Source: Pacificispira sp002696645
Lineage (GTDB): Bacteria > Pseudomonadota > Alphaproteobacteria > UBA8366 > Aestuariispiraceae
Length of the DNA stretch: 64,000 nt
Direction: 5' to 3'
Assembly (NCBI RefSeq): GCF_048892425.1
Contig: NZ_JBLZHU010000004.1
Span: 124,001 to 188,000 of the forward strand
How positions within the stretch are numbered: the stretch's first letter is position 1; every line of letters starts with the position of its first letter. The position numbers and the translations under genes were made by a program. A model generated the notes under the pieces. That model was not told the origin of the DNA and searched no databases. It saw only the letters and a program-made list of their open reading frames with translations. Shown here one piece after another: positions 16,774 to 24,954 of the stretch.

Positions 16774-18137
16774 CAGCTCCCCCCTTCCATCAAATGGGCA
16801 ACGGTTTGCTTAAACGCATGGGCGATTTTCGCGCGGTGAATATGCCGCCCGTCCTGCACCATCATCCGACCCGCAGACCAGACCGTCCTGACCGCACGAT
16901 CACCTGCGACAAAGACATAGTGATCCAACCATTCCTGATGGCCCGGCACGAAGGGCAAAATCTCATCCGCCTCCAGCGCGGTCAGGTCCGCCCAGGCACC
17001 AGGTTCAATGCGCCCGGCCTGCCGCCCCAGCGCCTGTGCCCCACCCTGGGCGGCGGCCTGATACAGGGCTTGACCGACAGAACCGGGGTCCCGGCGCATC
17101 ACGGTTCGATGGCGATCCTGGAACCGTTGGCTGTATTCCAGCACCCGCAATTCCTCCGTCAGATCAATCCGAACATTGGAGTCACTGCCAATGCCATAGC
17201 GCCCGCCTGCTTCCAGGAATCGCCACCCATCGAAGATGCCATCCCCCAGATTGCCTTCGGTGATCGGACACAGACCTGCCACCGCGCGAGTCTTGGCAAG
17301 GGCGATGGTCTCTTCCGGCTGCATATGGGTGGCATGGACCAGGCACCAACGGGGATCAACATCAGCATTGTCCAACAGCCAGGCAACCGGCCGCGCGCCA
17401 TAAGCGGCCTGGACATCTGCGACTTCGGCGACTTGTTCTGCAATATGGATATGGACAGGTCCCCCGCCAAAATCCGATGCAAGGGGGGTCAGCATCGCCG
17501 GTGGCACAGCCCGCAGGCTATGGGCGGCAACACCCAGGACAGAATCCGCCGCTGAATGCTTAATGGCCCCGTGCAGCGTGGCATAACGGTCCATGTCACA
17601 GCCAAAACGCCGCTGGCGGTCATTCAAGGCGCGGCCATCCACGCCCCCCTGAGCATAAAGGACAGGCAGCAACGTCATGCCGATCCCACTGGTCTGCGCG
17701 GCGGCGATAATGCGCTGGGCCATCTCCGCCGGGTCATCATAGGAACCGCCATCAGGACGGTGATGCAAATAGTGAAACTCTCCGATTGCGGAGAATCCAG
17801 CCTCCAGCATTTCCATATAGGCGAAGGCCGCAATCGCCTCCACATCCTCAGGCGTTAACTGTCCCAGAAAGCCATACATCGCCTCCCGCCAGGTCCAGAA
17901 GGAATCCTCCCCGCTGGCTTTCTTTTCCGCATGTCCGGCCATGGCGCGTTGAAAGGCATGGGAATGCAGATTGCTGAGTGCCGGGATCAACAGCCGGTTG
18001 GCAAGGCGCGTATCACCGGTTTGCGCATGGCTGTCGGTTGAAACAGAGGCTATGCGACCGACAGCATCAATCTCAACCCGCACATTGGCGCACCACCCCT
18101 GTGGCAACAGCGCCCAATCAGCAAACAGCGCAGTCAT
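16773..18137 (-). CDS. hutF: Formimidoylglutamate deiminase
   Basis: This 454-residue amidohydrolase converts N-formimino-L-glutamate to N-formyl-L-glutamate and ammonia, the branch used instead of direct HutG formiminoglutamase. Metal and active-site segments are LSNLHSHAFQRAMAGH, VAAHSLRAVPP, VHIHIAEQVAEV, CLVHATHMQPEE and YGIGSDSNVRIDLTEEL. The frame is open to 18203, but ATG 18137 (MTALFADWALLPQGW) has GGAGAG 7 bases upstream and matches the family start. It is divergent from hutI. The following enzyme, N-formylglutamate deformylase, is not encoded in the window. Confidence 0.95.
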   Translation of the reverse strand: MTALFADWALLPQGWCANVRVEIDAVGRIASVSTDSHAQTGDTRLANRLLIPALSNLHSHAFQRAMAGHAEKKASGEDSFWTWREAMYGFLGQLTPEDVEAIAAFAYMEMLEAGFSAIGEFHYLHHRPDGGSYDDPAEMAQRIIAAAQTSGIGMTLLPVLYAQGGVDGRALNDRQRRFGCDMDRYATLHGAIKHSAADSVLGVAAHSLRAVPPAMLTPLASDFGGGPVHIHIAEQVAEVADVQAAYGARPVAWLLDNADVDPRWCLVHATHMQPEETIALAKTRAVAGLCPITEGNLGDGIFDGWRFLEAGGRYGIGSDSNVRIDLTEELRVLEYSQRFQDRHRTVMRRDPGSVGQALYQAAAQGGAQALGRQAGRIEPGAWADLTALEADEILPFVPGHQEWLDHYVFVAGDRAVRTVWSAGRMMVQDGRHIHRAKIAHAFKQTVAHLMEGGS

Positions 18138-18239
18138 CAAATTCTCTCCAATTATGTCTGGACAAATAGCCTTATAACCATATACATAATTTTCAGCACG
18201 CAATGCAAGTCCATACCGCCTTTTAAGGAGCCCGCGCCG
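18138..18239. promoter_or_regulatory. Divergent hut control region with candidate HutC operators
   Basis: The 102-bp gap between hutF and hutI must hold both promoters. It contains the imperfect dyad TGTCTGGACA (18155-18164) and an AT-rich CCATATACATAA (18178-18189), whose complement TTATGTATATGG contains TGTATA half-sites similar to published HutC operators. AAGGAG at 18225-18230 serves hutI. Assignment to HutC is inference. Confidence 0.55.
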
Positions 18240-19457
18240 ATGACCCGCGACACCGCCCTAGTGCTGACCAACCTGACCCTTGCCACAATGGTCTCAGGCA
18301 ATGTGTCCTATGGCTTGGTGGAGGATGGGGCCATCGTCTTGGAGGGCGGGCAGATCCTATATGCGGGACCAAAAGGCCTGCTGCCGGACGACTTTAAAGG
18401 CTGGGAGCACGAAGACTGCGGCGGTGCGGTCGCCACCCCCGCTTTGATCGATTGCCATACCCATCTGGTCTATGGTGGCAACCGGGCAAAAGAATTCGAA
18501 CTGCGCCTGAATGGGGCAAGCTATGCCGAAATCGCAAAGGCGGGCGGTGGCATCCTATCCACCGTCACCGCGACCCGTGCCGCCAGCGAAGAGGCCTTAT
18601 TCGAAGCCGCCCTGCCGCGTATTCATTCCTTCATTGATGAAGGTACCGGCACGATTGAGATCAAATCCGGCTATGGTTTGGACCTGGAAACCGAGTTGAA
18701 GATGCTGCGGGTTGCTCGCCGTCTGGGTCTGGAATGTGCGATTGATGTCGTGACCACCTTCCTGGCTGCCCATGCCATTCCACCGGAATACAAGGGCAAT
18801 GCGGATGGCTATATCGATTGGATCTGCACCGAAATCCTGCCCGCCGCCCATGCGGAGGGGCTGGTCGATGCGGTCGATGCCTTCTGTGAGAATATCGCCT
18901 TTGATGCGGTCCAGGTCAGCCGCGTCTTCGAAACGGCGACGGCGCTGGGCATTCCGGTAAAACTACACGCCGAACAATTGTCCAATCTGGGCGGCGCTGC
19001 CCTGGCCGCCGGGTTCAAGGCCCTGTCCGCAGACCATCTGGAATATCTGGATCAGGCGGGCGTATCGGCCATGGCGGCCGCTGGCACCGCTGCGGTGATC
19101 CTGCCGGGAGCCTTCTATACCCTGCGCGAAACCAAGTTGCCGCCGCTGGATGAATTACGCGAAGCAGGGGTTCCTATAGCGATTGCAACCGACTGTAATC
19201 CTGGCTCTTCCCCTTTATTCTCCCCCCTGTTGGCGATGAACATGGCCTGCACGCTGTTCCGCATGACGCCCGAAGAAGCCCTGGTTGGCCTGACCCGCAA
19301 TGGTGCCTTGGCGTTGGGCAAGCTGGAGGATCGCGGCACGCTGGAGGCTGGCAAGCGGGCGGATATCGCCCTGTGGGACGTCGAAAGCCCCGGCGAATTG
19401 GCCTACCGCCAAGGATACAATCCTTTAATCCGTCGTTTTTATGGAGCTGACGCATGA
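18240..19457 (+). CDS. hutI: Imidazolonepropionase
   Basis: This 405-residue zinc amidohydrolase opens 4-imidazolone-5-propanoate to N-formimino-L-glutamate. Metal-site segments are PALIDCHTHLVYGGNR, KLHAEQLSNLGG, ADHLEYL and IATDCNPGSSPL. AAGGAG lies 9 bases before the ATG. The stop overlaps the hutH start by four bases (ATGA). It is first in the rightward hutI-hutH-hutU operon and divergent from hutF. Confidence 0.97.
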   Translation: MTRDTALVLTNLTLATMVSGNVSYGLVEDGAIVLEGGQILYAGPKGLLPDDFKGWEHEDCGGAVATPALIDCHTHLVYGGNRAKEFELRLNGASYAEIAKAGGGILSTVTATRAASEEALFEAALPRIHSFIDEGTGTIEIKSGYGLDLETELKMLRVARRLGLECAIDVVTTFLAAHAIPPEYKGNADGYIDWICTEILPAAHAEGLVDAVDAFCENIAFDAVQVSRVFETATALGIPVKLHAEQLSNLGGAALAAGFKALSADHLEYLDQAGVSAMAAAGTAAVILPGAFYTLRETKLPPLDELREAGVPIAIATDCNPGSSPLFSPLLAMNMACTLFRMTPEEALVGLTRNGALALGKLEDRGTLEAGKRADIALWDVESPGELAYRQGYNPLIRRFYGADA

Positions 19458-21016
19458 CCCAATCTGCAAGCCCGCTGACCCTGATGCCCGGAAAGGTCGG
19501 GATTGGCACACTGCGTAAAATCTATCGTGACGGCATTTCGGTAGAACTCGACCCGTCCTGTCAGGCCAAAGTTCAGGCGGCGTCAGACATTGTCATGGCC
19601 GCAGCCAATGGCAAGGACCCGGTCTATGGCGTCAATACGGGCTTTGGAAAACTGGCCCAAAAGCGCATTGCACCCGCCGATACAAAGCGCCTGCAGCGCA
19701 ACCTGATCCTGTCCCATGCCAGTGGCGTGGGGGAACCCCTGGCAGAGCCAATCGTGCGCCTGATCATGTCCCTGAAGCTGATCTCTCTGGGGCGCGGAGC
19801 GTCTGGCGTGCGTTGGGAAATCATCACCCTGCTGCAGGATATGCTGCGCACAGGGGTCACTCCCGTTATCCCAGGCCAAGGCTCTGTCGGGGCCAGCGGC
19901 GATCTGGCTCCTCTGGCGCATATGAGTGCCGTGATGATTGGTGAAGGCGAAGCGATCTATCAAGGGGACCGCATGCCGGGCGGGGCAGCCCTGCAAAAGG
20001 CTGGCCTGACTGCCACAGAGCTGGGACCGAAGGAAGGCTTGGCGCTGATCAACGGGACACAGGTTTCAACCGCATTGGCGCTGGCTGGTCTTTTCGACGC
20101 GCATCGCTCCTTCCGTGCAGCGCTGGCCTCTGGAGCCTTGTCCACCGATGCCGCTATGGGGTCCAGCGCGCCGTTTCATCCAGAAATTCATAGCCTGCGC
20201 GGCCATCATGGGCAGATTGATTCCGCCCATACCCTGCGACAGTTGATGGATGGCAGCGCCATCCGCGACAGCCATGTGATCGATGATGAACGGGTCCAGG
20301 ATCCGTATTGCATTCGCTGCCAACCGCAAGTTATGGGCGCGTGCCTGGACTTGCTGCGGACCTGTACGCGTACATTGACGATTGAAGCCAATGCGGTGAC
20401 CGACAACCCGCTGATCCTCAGCGATGGGGCGGGTATTATTTCCGGGGGGAACTTCCACGCGGAACCCGTCGCTTTTGCGGCGGATCAATTGGCCCTGGTC
20501 ATTGCGGAAGTTGGCTCCATCACCGAAAGACGGATTGCCATGCTGGTTGACCCGGCCCTGAACTTTGGCCTGCCACCCTTCCTGACCCCAGACCCTGGCG
20601 TCAATTCCGGCTTTATGATTGCGGAAGTCACCGCAGCGGCACTTTATTCCGAAAACAAACAACGGGCCAACCCGACCTCCACCGATTCAACGCCGACCAG
20701 CGCCAATCAGGAAGACCATGTTTCCATGGCCTGTCATGGGGCACGCCGGTTGATCGATATGAACCGCAATCTAGAACAGATCGTTGGCATCGAATTGCTG
20801 ATGGCAGCACAGGGCGTTGAGTTTCGCGCGCCTTTGACGACCAGCCCTCGCCTGACAGCCGTCATGGAGAGCATCCGCGCCGTTGTGCCGACATTGGGCG
20901 AGGACCGATACATGTCGCCAGACTTAATAAAGGCAGCCGAACTTGTGCGGTCCGGTGCGCCTGTCCGTGCCGCCGGTCGTGATATCTTTCCGCTGCTGAC
21001 CGAAACGCTTTCTTAA
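19454..21016 (+). CDS. hutH: Histidine ammonia-lyase
   Basis: This 520-residue enzyme deaminates L-histidine to trans-urocanate. The Ala-Ser-Gly triad that self-cyclises to the MIO cofactor is present in QGSVGASGDLAPLAHMS, and the active-site Tyr region is VYGVNTGFGKLAQ. Later conserved parts include TDNPLILSDGAGIISGGNFH and NQEDHVSMACHGARR. The length is normal for the family. It is translationally coupled to hutI by an ATGA overlap, and hutU follows after 11 bases. Confidence 0.97.
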   Translation: MTQSASPLTLMPGKVGIGTLRKIYRDGISVELDPSCQAKVQAASDIVMAAANGKDPVYGVNTGFGKLAQKRIAPADTKRLQRNLILSHASGVGEPLAEPIVRLIMSLKLISLGRGASGVRWEIITLLQDMLRTGVTPVIPGQGSVGASGDLAPLAHMSAVMIGEGEAIYQGDRMPGGAALQKAGLTATELGPKEGLALINGTQVSTALALAGLFDAHRSFRAALASGALSTDAAMGSSAPFHPEIHSLRGHHGQIDSAHTLRQLMDGSAIRDSHVIDDERVQDPYCIRCQPQVMGACLDLLRTCTRTLTIEANAVTDNPLILSDGAGIISGGNFHAEPVAFAADQLALVIAEVGSITERRIAMLVDPALNFGLPPFLTPDPGVNSGFMIAEVTAAALYSENKQRANPTSTDSTPTSANQEDHVSMACHGARRLIDMNRNLEQIVGIELLMAAQGVEFRAPLTTSPRLTAVMESIRAVVPTLGEDRYMSPDLIKAAELVRSGAPVRAAGRDIFPLLTETLS

Positions 21017-21027
21017 GAGGACCGACC

Positions 21028-22713
21028 ATGTCTGATGTGAAATCAAATCCCCGCCACAACATCCGCACCATCCGCGCCCCCCATGGATCGGAGTTATCCT
21101 GTAAGTCCTGGATGACCGAAGCCCCCTATCGCATGCTGATGAACAATCTGGACCCGGATGTTGCAGAAAACCCCAATGAATTGGTGGTCTATGGCGGCAT
21201 TGGCCGGGCGGCGCGCACCTGGGCAGATTTTGATTCCATCACCGCAACCCTGAAAACATTAGGTGAAGAAGAAACCCTGCTGGTTCAGTCGGGCAAGCCG
21301 GTCGGTGTCTTCCGCACCCATAAGGATGCGCCGCGCGTGTTGATCGCCAATTCCAATCTGGTTCCCCATTGGGCCACCTGGGAGCATTTCAACAAACTCG
21401 ATAAGGTCGGCCTGATGATGTACGGGCAGATGACCGCCGGGTCCTGGATTTATATCGGGACACAGGGCATTGTTCAGGGCACCTATGAAACCTTTGCAGA
21501 GGCAGGCCGTCAGCATTATGACGGCAACCTGACCGGAAAATGGGTTCTGACCGGCGGCTTGGGTGGTATGGGTGGCGCACAGCCCCTGGCCGCCGTGATG
21601 GCCGGTGCTTGCTGCCTCGCCGTAGAATGCAATCCAGACTCCATCGATTTCCGCCTGCGCACCCGCTATGTCGATGAACGCGCCGATACGATCGATGAAG
21701 CCCTGGAGATGATCGACCGCTGGACCAAGGCTGGGGAGGCAAAATCGGTTGGCCTGTTGGGCAATGCGGCTGATGTCTTCACGGAACTGGCAAACCGGGG
21801 CATCCGTCCAGACATTGTCACAGACCAGACCTCCGCCCATGATCCCATCAACGGCTATCTGCCGCAGGGCTGGACGATGGCGCAATGGAAGGAAAAGCGC
21901 GAAAGCGATCCTGCCGCCGTGGAAAAGGCCGCCCGCGCATCCATGCGCGTCCATGTCGAAGCGATGCTGAAATTCCATGCCGCTGGCGTGCCAACGTTGG
22001 ATTACGGCAACAATATCCGTCAGGTCGCAAAGGATGAGGGCCTGAAGAACGCCTTCGACTTCCCGGGCTTTGTGCCTGCCTATATCCGCCCATTGTTCTG
22101 TCGCGGGGTTGGTCCCTTCCGCTGGGTCGCGCTGTCTGGCGATCCAGAAGACATTTATAAGACTGATCAGAAGGTTAAGGAACTGATCCCCGACGATGCC
22201 CATCTGCATCAATGGCTGGATATGGCGCGCGAGCGTATTTCCTTCCAGGGCCTGCCCGCCCGCATTTGCTGGGTCGGCCTGGGTCAGCGTCACCGTCTGG
22301 GTCTTGCCTTCAATGAAATGGTTGCTTCTGGCGAGTTGAAGGCACCGGTTGTGATCGGTCGCGATCATCTGGACAGTGGATCTGTCGCCAGCCCCAACCG
22401 GGAAACTGAATCCATGAAGGATGGCTCAGACGCCGTTTCCGACTGGCCCTTGCTGAATGCGCTGCTGAACTGTGCGTCCGGCGCGACCTGGGTGTCCCTA
22501 CATCATGGCGGCGGTGTTGGCATGGGGTTCAGTCAGCATTCCGGCATGGTCATCTGCTGTGATGGCAGTGAAGACGCTGCCCGGCGCATTGACCGTGTCT
22601 TGTGGAACGATCCTGCGACTGGGGTTATGCGCCATGCCGATGCCGGCTATGACATCGCCATTGATTGCGCCAAAGAAAACGGCCTGCGCCTGCCTGGCAT
22701 TCTGGGGAATTAG
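21028..22713 (+). CDS. hutU: Urocanate hydratase
   Basis: This 561-residue enzyme adds water to urocanate to form 4-imidazolone-5-propanoate using tightly bound NAD+ as an electrophile. The Rossmann motif is GGLGGMGGAQPLA, and the late active-site region is WVSLHHGGGVGMGFSQHSG. The intact length and strong conservation leave little doubt. It follows hutH after an 11-base gap that holds the ribosome-binding site aagagga. It ends the operon, and an imperfect palindromic repeat lies behind it rather than a typical T-run terminator. Confidence 0.97.
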   Translation: MSDVKSNPRHNIRTIRAPHGSELSCKSWMTEAPYRMLMNNLDPDVAENPNELVVYGGIGRAARTWADFDSITATLKTLGEEETLLVQSGKPVGVFRTHKDAPRVLIANSNLVPHWATWEHFNKLDKVGLMMYGQMTAGSWIYIGTQGIVQGTYETFAEAGRQHYDGNLTGKWVLTGGLGGMGGAQPLAAVMAGACCLAVECNPDSIDFRLRTRYVDERADTIDEALEMIDRWTKAGEAKSVGLLGNAADVFTELANRGIRPDIVTDQTSAHDPINGYLPQGWTMAQWKEKRESDPAAVEKAARASMRVHVEAMLKFHAAGVPTLDYGNNIRQVAKDEGLKNAFDFPGFVPAYIRPLFCRGVGPFRWVALSGDPEDIYKTDQKVKELIPDDAHLHQWLDMARERISFQGLPARICWVGLGQRHRLGLAFNEMVASGELKAPVVIGRDHLDSGSVASPNRETESMKDGSDAVSDWPLLNALLNCASGATWVSLHHGGGVGMGFSQHSGMVICCDGSEDAARRIDRVLWNDPATGVMRHADAGYDIAIDCAKENGLRLPGILGN

Positions 22714-22749
22714 CGTAATATTGTGCCTAAAGACGATACCTCTGCGCCC

Positions 22750-22852
22750 ACTCATCCTGAGGAGGCGCACCGCGCCGTCTCGAAGGATGCGCGGCACGTT
22801 TGGTGCTTCCAGAGGGCTCACCCTTCGAGACGCTTTGCTCCTCTGGGTGAGT
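22750..22852. repeat. Alphaproteobacterial-type intergenic palindrome (CTCATCCTGAGGAG family)
   Basis: ACTCATCCTGAGGAG with GTCTCGAAGGATG on the left is inverted on the right as cccttcgagacg...ctcctctgggtgagt. The unit of about 103 bp lies between hutU and the convergent phhB gene. The motif (CTCATCCTGAGGAG...GTCTCGAAGGATG) matches a palindrome I know to be scattered through many alphaproteobacterial genomes between genes. Confidence 0.8.
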
Positions 22853-22869
22853 GTACTTGGTGATTGCCA

Positions 22870-23169
22870 TCACCCCATCGACGCGGCGGCCTTGTCCATG
22901 AAGCGTGCCAGCTTTGAATCGCGCTCCGACAGGCCGTCGCAGTCATGGGTGGTCAGGGTGACATCCACCCGGTTGTAGACATTGAACCATTCCGGATGGT
23001 GATCCAGCTTCTCCGCCTGCAACGCAACACGGGTCATAAAGCCAAATGCCTGATTGAAGGACCTGAATTTGAATGACCGGGTGATCGCGTCCCGATCATT
23101 CGCTAACGTCCAATCCGTCAACTCCGACAGAAGCGCTTCGCGTTCTTCAAGACTCAGTTTTTTTATCAT
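22870..23169 (-). CDS. phhB: Pterin-4a-carbinolamine dehydratase
   Basis: This 99-residue enzyme dehydrates 4a-hydroxytetrahydrobiopterin, recycling the cofactor of aromatic amino-acid hydroxylases. The whole protein is the single PCD/DCoH domain, with the active-site pair in EKLDHHPEWFNVYNRVDV and the third His in TLTTHDCDGLSERD. The length is normal. No phenylalanine hydroxylase (phhA) is in the window, so its partner is elsewhere or it serves another pterin route. It is convergent with hutU and divergent from the zincin gene at 23215. Confidence 0.95.
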   Translation of the reverse strand: MIKKLSLEEREALLSELTDWTLANDRDAITRSFKFRSFNQAFGFMTRVALQAEKLDHHPEWFNVYNRVDVTLTTHDCDGLSERDSKLARFMDKAAASMG

Positions 23170-23214
23170 AAATGCTCTCTCCCTCTCGCGCTATCGGTGC
23201 CGCATCCGTATATC

Positions 23215-23610
23215 ATGACCATGACCAAACATATGATCAGCCTGGATGCAATTGAAGAGATCGCCCAACGCCATCTGAATGAGCTTCCAGAAGAATTCCG
23301 CCAATATCTGGGGGATATTGTCTTCCGGGTGCAAGATCTGCCCGATGCCGAAACCCTTGAGGCCCTAGACCTTGCCTCGCCCTATGATCTGCTGGGATTG
23401 TATCACGGGGTGGATATGGCGTCCAAATCGGTGATGGACCCTCACCCAGACATCGATATGATTTTCCTCTATCGATTGCCAATGCTGGACTTTTGCCAGA
23501 AAACAGGCGAAGACCTGAACAATCTGGTGCGCCACGTGCTGGTGCATGAGATCGGACATCATTTCGGTCTCAGCGATGACGACATGCAAGCCATAGAGGA
23601 TGAAGAATGA
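23215..23610 (+). CDS. Zincin-like metallopeptidase family protein (PF06262 type)
   Basis: This roughly 131-residue protein has the zinc-binding motif VLVHEIGHHFGLSDDDM near the C-terminus, with the third ligand probably Asp in the extension, as in the minimal zincins of the DUF1025/PF06262 family. It is cytoplasmic, with no signal peptide. Three in-frame ATGs (23215, 23221, 23233) and an upstream GTG (23197) compete, and no strong ribosome-binding site decides between them. The stop overlaps the rsmB-like start (ATGA), so the two are coupled. Peptidase activity in this family is weak or unproven. Confidence 0.85.
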   Translation: MTMTKHMISLDAIEEIAQRHLNELPEEFRQYLGDIVFRVQDLPDAETLEALDLASPYDLLGLYHGVDMASKSVMDPHPDIDMIFLYRLPMLDFCQKTGEDLNNLVRHVLVHEIGHHFGLSDDDMQAIEDEE

Positions 23611-24896
23611 GCGACGGCCTGCCCGCCCGCCGCGCCAGCATGGCACTGTTAGAAGCCGTGTTGGAGCGCGACCGAACCCTGGAAGAAGCCATCGCCGAAT
23701 CCGTGTCCATGCGCGACCTTGAACCCCGTGATCGCGGTTTTGCCCGCCTGACCGTGCTGACCGTTCTGCGGCATCTGGGCCAGATCGATTCCCTGATTGG
23801 CGGTTACATGGAACGCCCCCCGGTGGGACGCGCGCAACGAGCGCTGAATATCCTGCGCATCGGCATCGCCCACCTGCTGTTTCTAAAGACGCCCGCCCAT
23901 GCTGCGGTGGACGCTGCTGTGACCCTGGCAAAGCAGGAACGGCTGGATTCCATGGCGGGCCTGATTAATGCCGTGCTGCGCCGGGCCACCCGTGACGGGG
24001 CCGACCTGCTGGCGGTTCAGGATGCAGAACGCCTGAACACGCCAGGCTGGCTGTGGCAGGATTGGATCGCGCAATATGGTGAAGAAACCACCCGCGCGAT
24101 TGCCCGTGGCCATTGGATCGAGCCCGCAACAGACCTAACCGTCAAAACCGATATAGACCATTGGGTTGATGTTCTGGGCGCGCAAAAGCTGACAGAGAGC
24201 AGCCTGCGCCTGCCGGACAGCACCGATGTCACCCAATTGCCAGGCTTTGCTGAGGGGGCCTGGTGGGTACAGGACGTCGCCGCAACCCTGCCCGCACGCC
24301 TGTTGGGCGATGTCGCTGGCCTGCATGTCCTGGACCTGTGCGCCGCCCCTGGGGGAAAGACCGCACAGTTGATTGCAGCGGGTGCCACGGTTACAGCGGT
24401 GGACAGATCCAAGCCGCGTTTGAACCGGCTGTCGGAAAACCTGACCCGATTGGGCATGACGGCAGAAATCGTGACGGCGGATGCGGTTCAATACCGCCCG
24501 CCCGAACCGGTTGCCGCAATTTTGTTGGATGCCCCCTGCAGCGCCACAGGAACCCTGCGCCGCCATCCGGAAATTGCGCAACGCAGGGGCCCCGCCGACA
24601 TCGCCAAATTGGCCGCCCTGCAAAAGCGTTTGATCACAGCGGCCGCAGAGATGCTAGCCCCCGGAGGCTGCCTGGTGGTCGCGACCTGTTCGCTGCAACA
24701 GGCAGAAGGACCGGCCCTGTACCGGCACGCATTAAGCGTTCCCGGCTTGATTGCAGATCCTATTCGCCCTGAAGAAGTGCCAGAAATTCCAGAAGCCGTC
24801 ACACAAGACGGCTGGATGCGCAGTCATCCCGGTCTGTGGGATGACAAAGGCGGCATGGATGGATTCTTCGCCATGCGCTTTCGCAAGCAGATGTAA
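23607..24896 (+). CDS. rsmB: RsmB-type 16S rRNA cytosine-C5 methyltransferase
   Basis: This 429-residue protein has an N-terminal NusB-like helical domain (about 1-140) and a SAM-dependent RNA cytosine methyltransferase domain. Motif I is LDLCAAPGGKTAQL, motif IV is DAPCSATGTLRRHPEI and the catalytic cysteine motif is VVATCSLQQAEG. It likely makes m5C967-type modification of 16S rRNA. It is coupled to the zincin gene by an ATGA overlap. Stop TAA is followed immediately by the first of two short palindromic repeats. Confidence 0.93.
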   Translation: MSDGLPARRASMALLEAVLERDRTLEEAIAESVSMRDLEPRDRGFARLTVLTVLRHLGQIDSLIGGYMERPPVGRAQRALNILRIGIAHLLFLKTPAHAAVDAAVTLAKQERLDSMAGLINAVLRRATRDGADLLAVQDAERLNTPGWLWQDWIAQYGEETTRAIARGHWIEPATDLTVKTDIDHWVDVLGAQKLTESSLRLPDSTDVTQLPGFAEGAWWVQDVAATLPARLLGDVAGLHVLDLCAAPGGKTAQLIAAGATVTAVDRSKPRLNRLSENLTRLGMTAEIVTADAVQYRPPEPVAAILLDAPCSATGTLRRHPEIAQRRGPADIAKLAALQKRLITAAAEMLAPGGCLVVATCSLQQAEGPALYRHALSVPGLIADPIRPEEVPEIPEAVTQDGWMRSHPGLWDDKGGMDGFFAMRFRKQM

Positions 24897-24954
24897 AGCT
24901 CATGCGAGCGCATGATGCTTGTTTTGTCTAAGCTCATGCGAGCGCATGATGCTT
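24897..24954. repeat. Two copies of a 24-bp palindromic repeat between convergent genes
   Basis: AGCTCATGCGAGCGCATGATGCTT occurs at 24897-24920 and exactly again at 24931-24954. Each carries the dyad TCATGCG-AG-CGCATGA. The copies fill the 58 bases between the convergent stops of the rsmB-like gene and the sigma-54 regulator. A third, one-base-different copy lies at 62609-62631, again between convergent genes. A role as a bidirectional terminator or binding site is inference. Confidence 0.75.
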
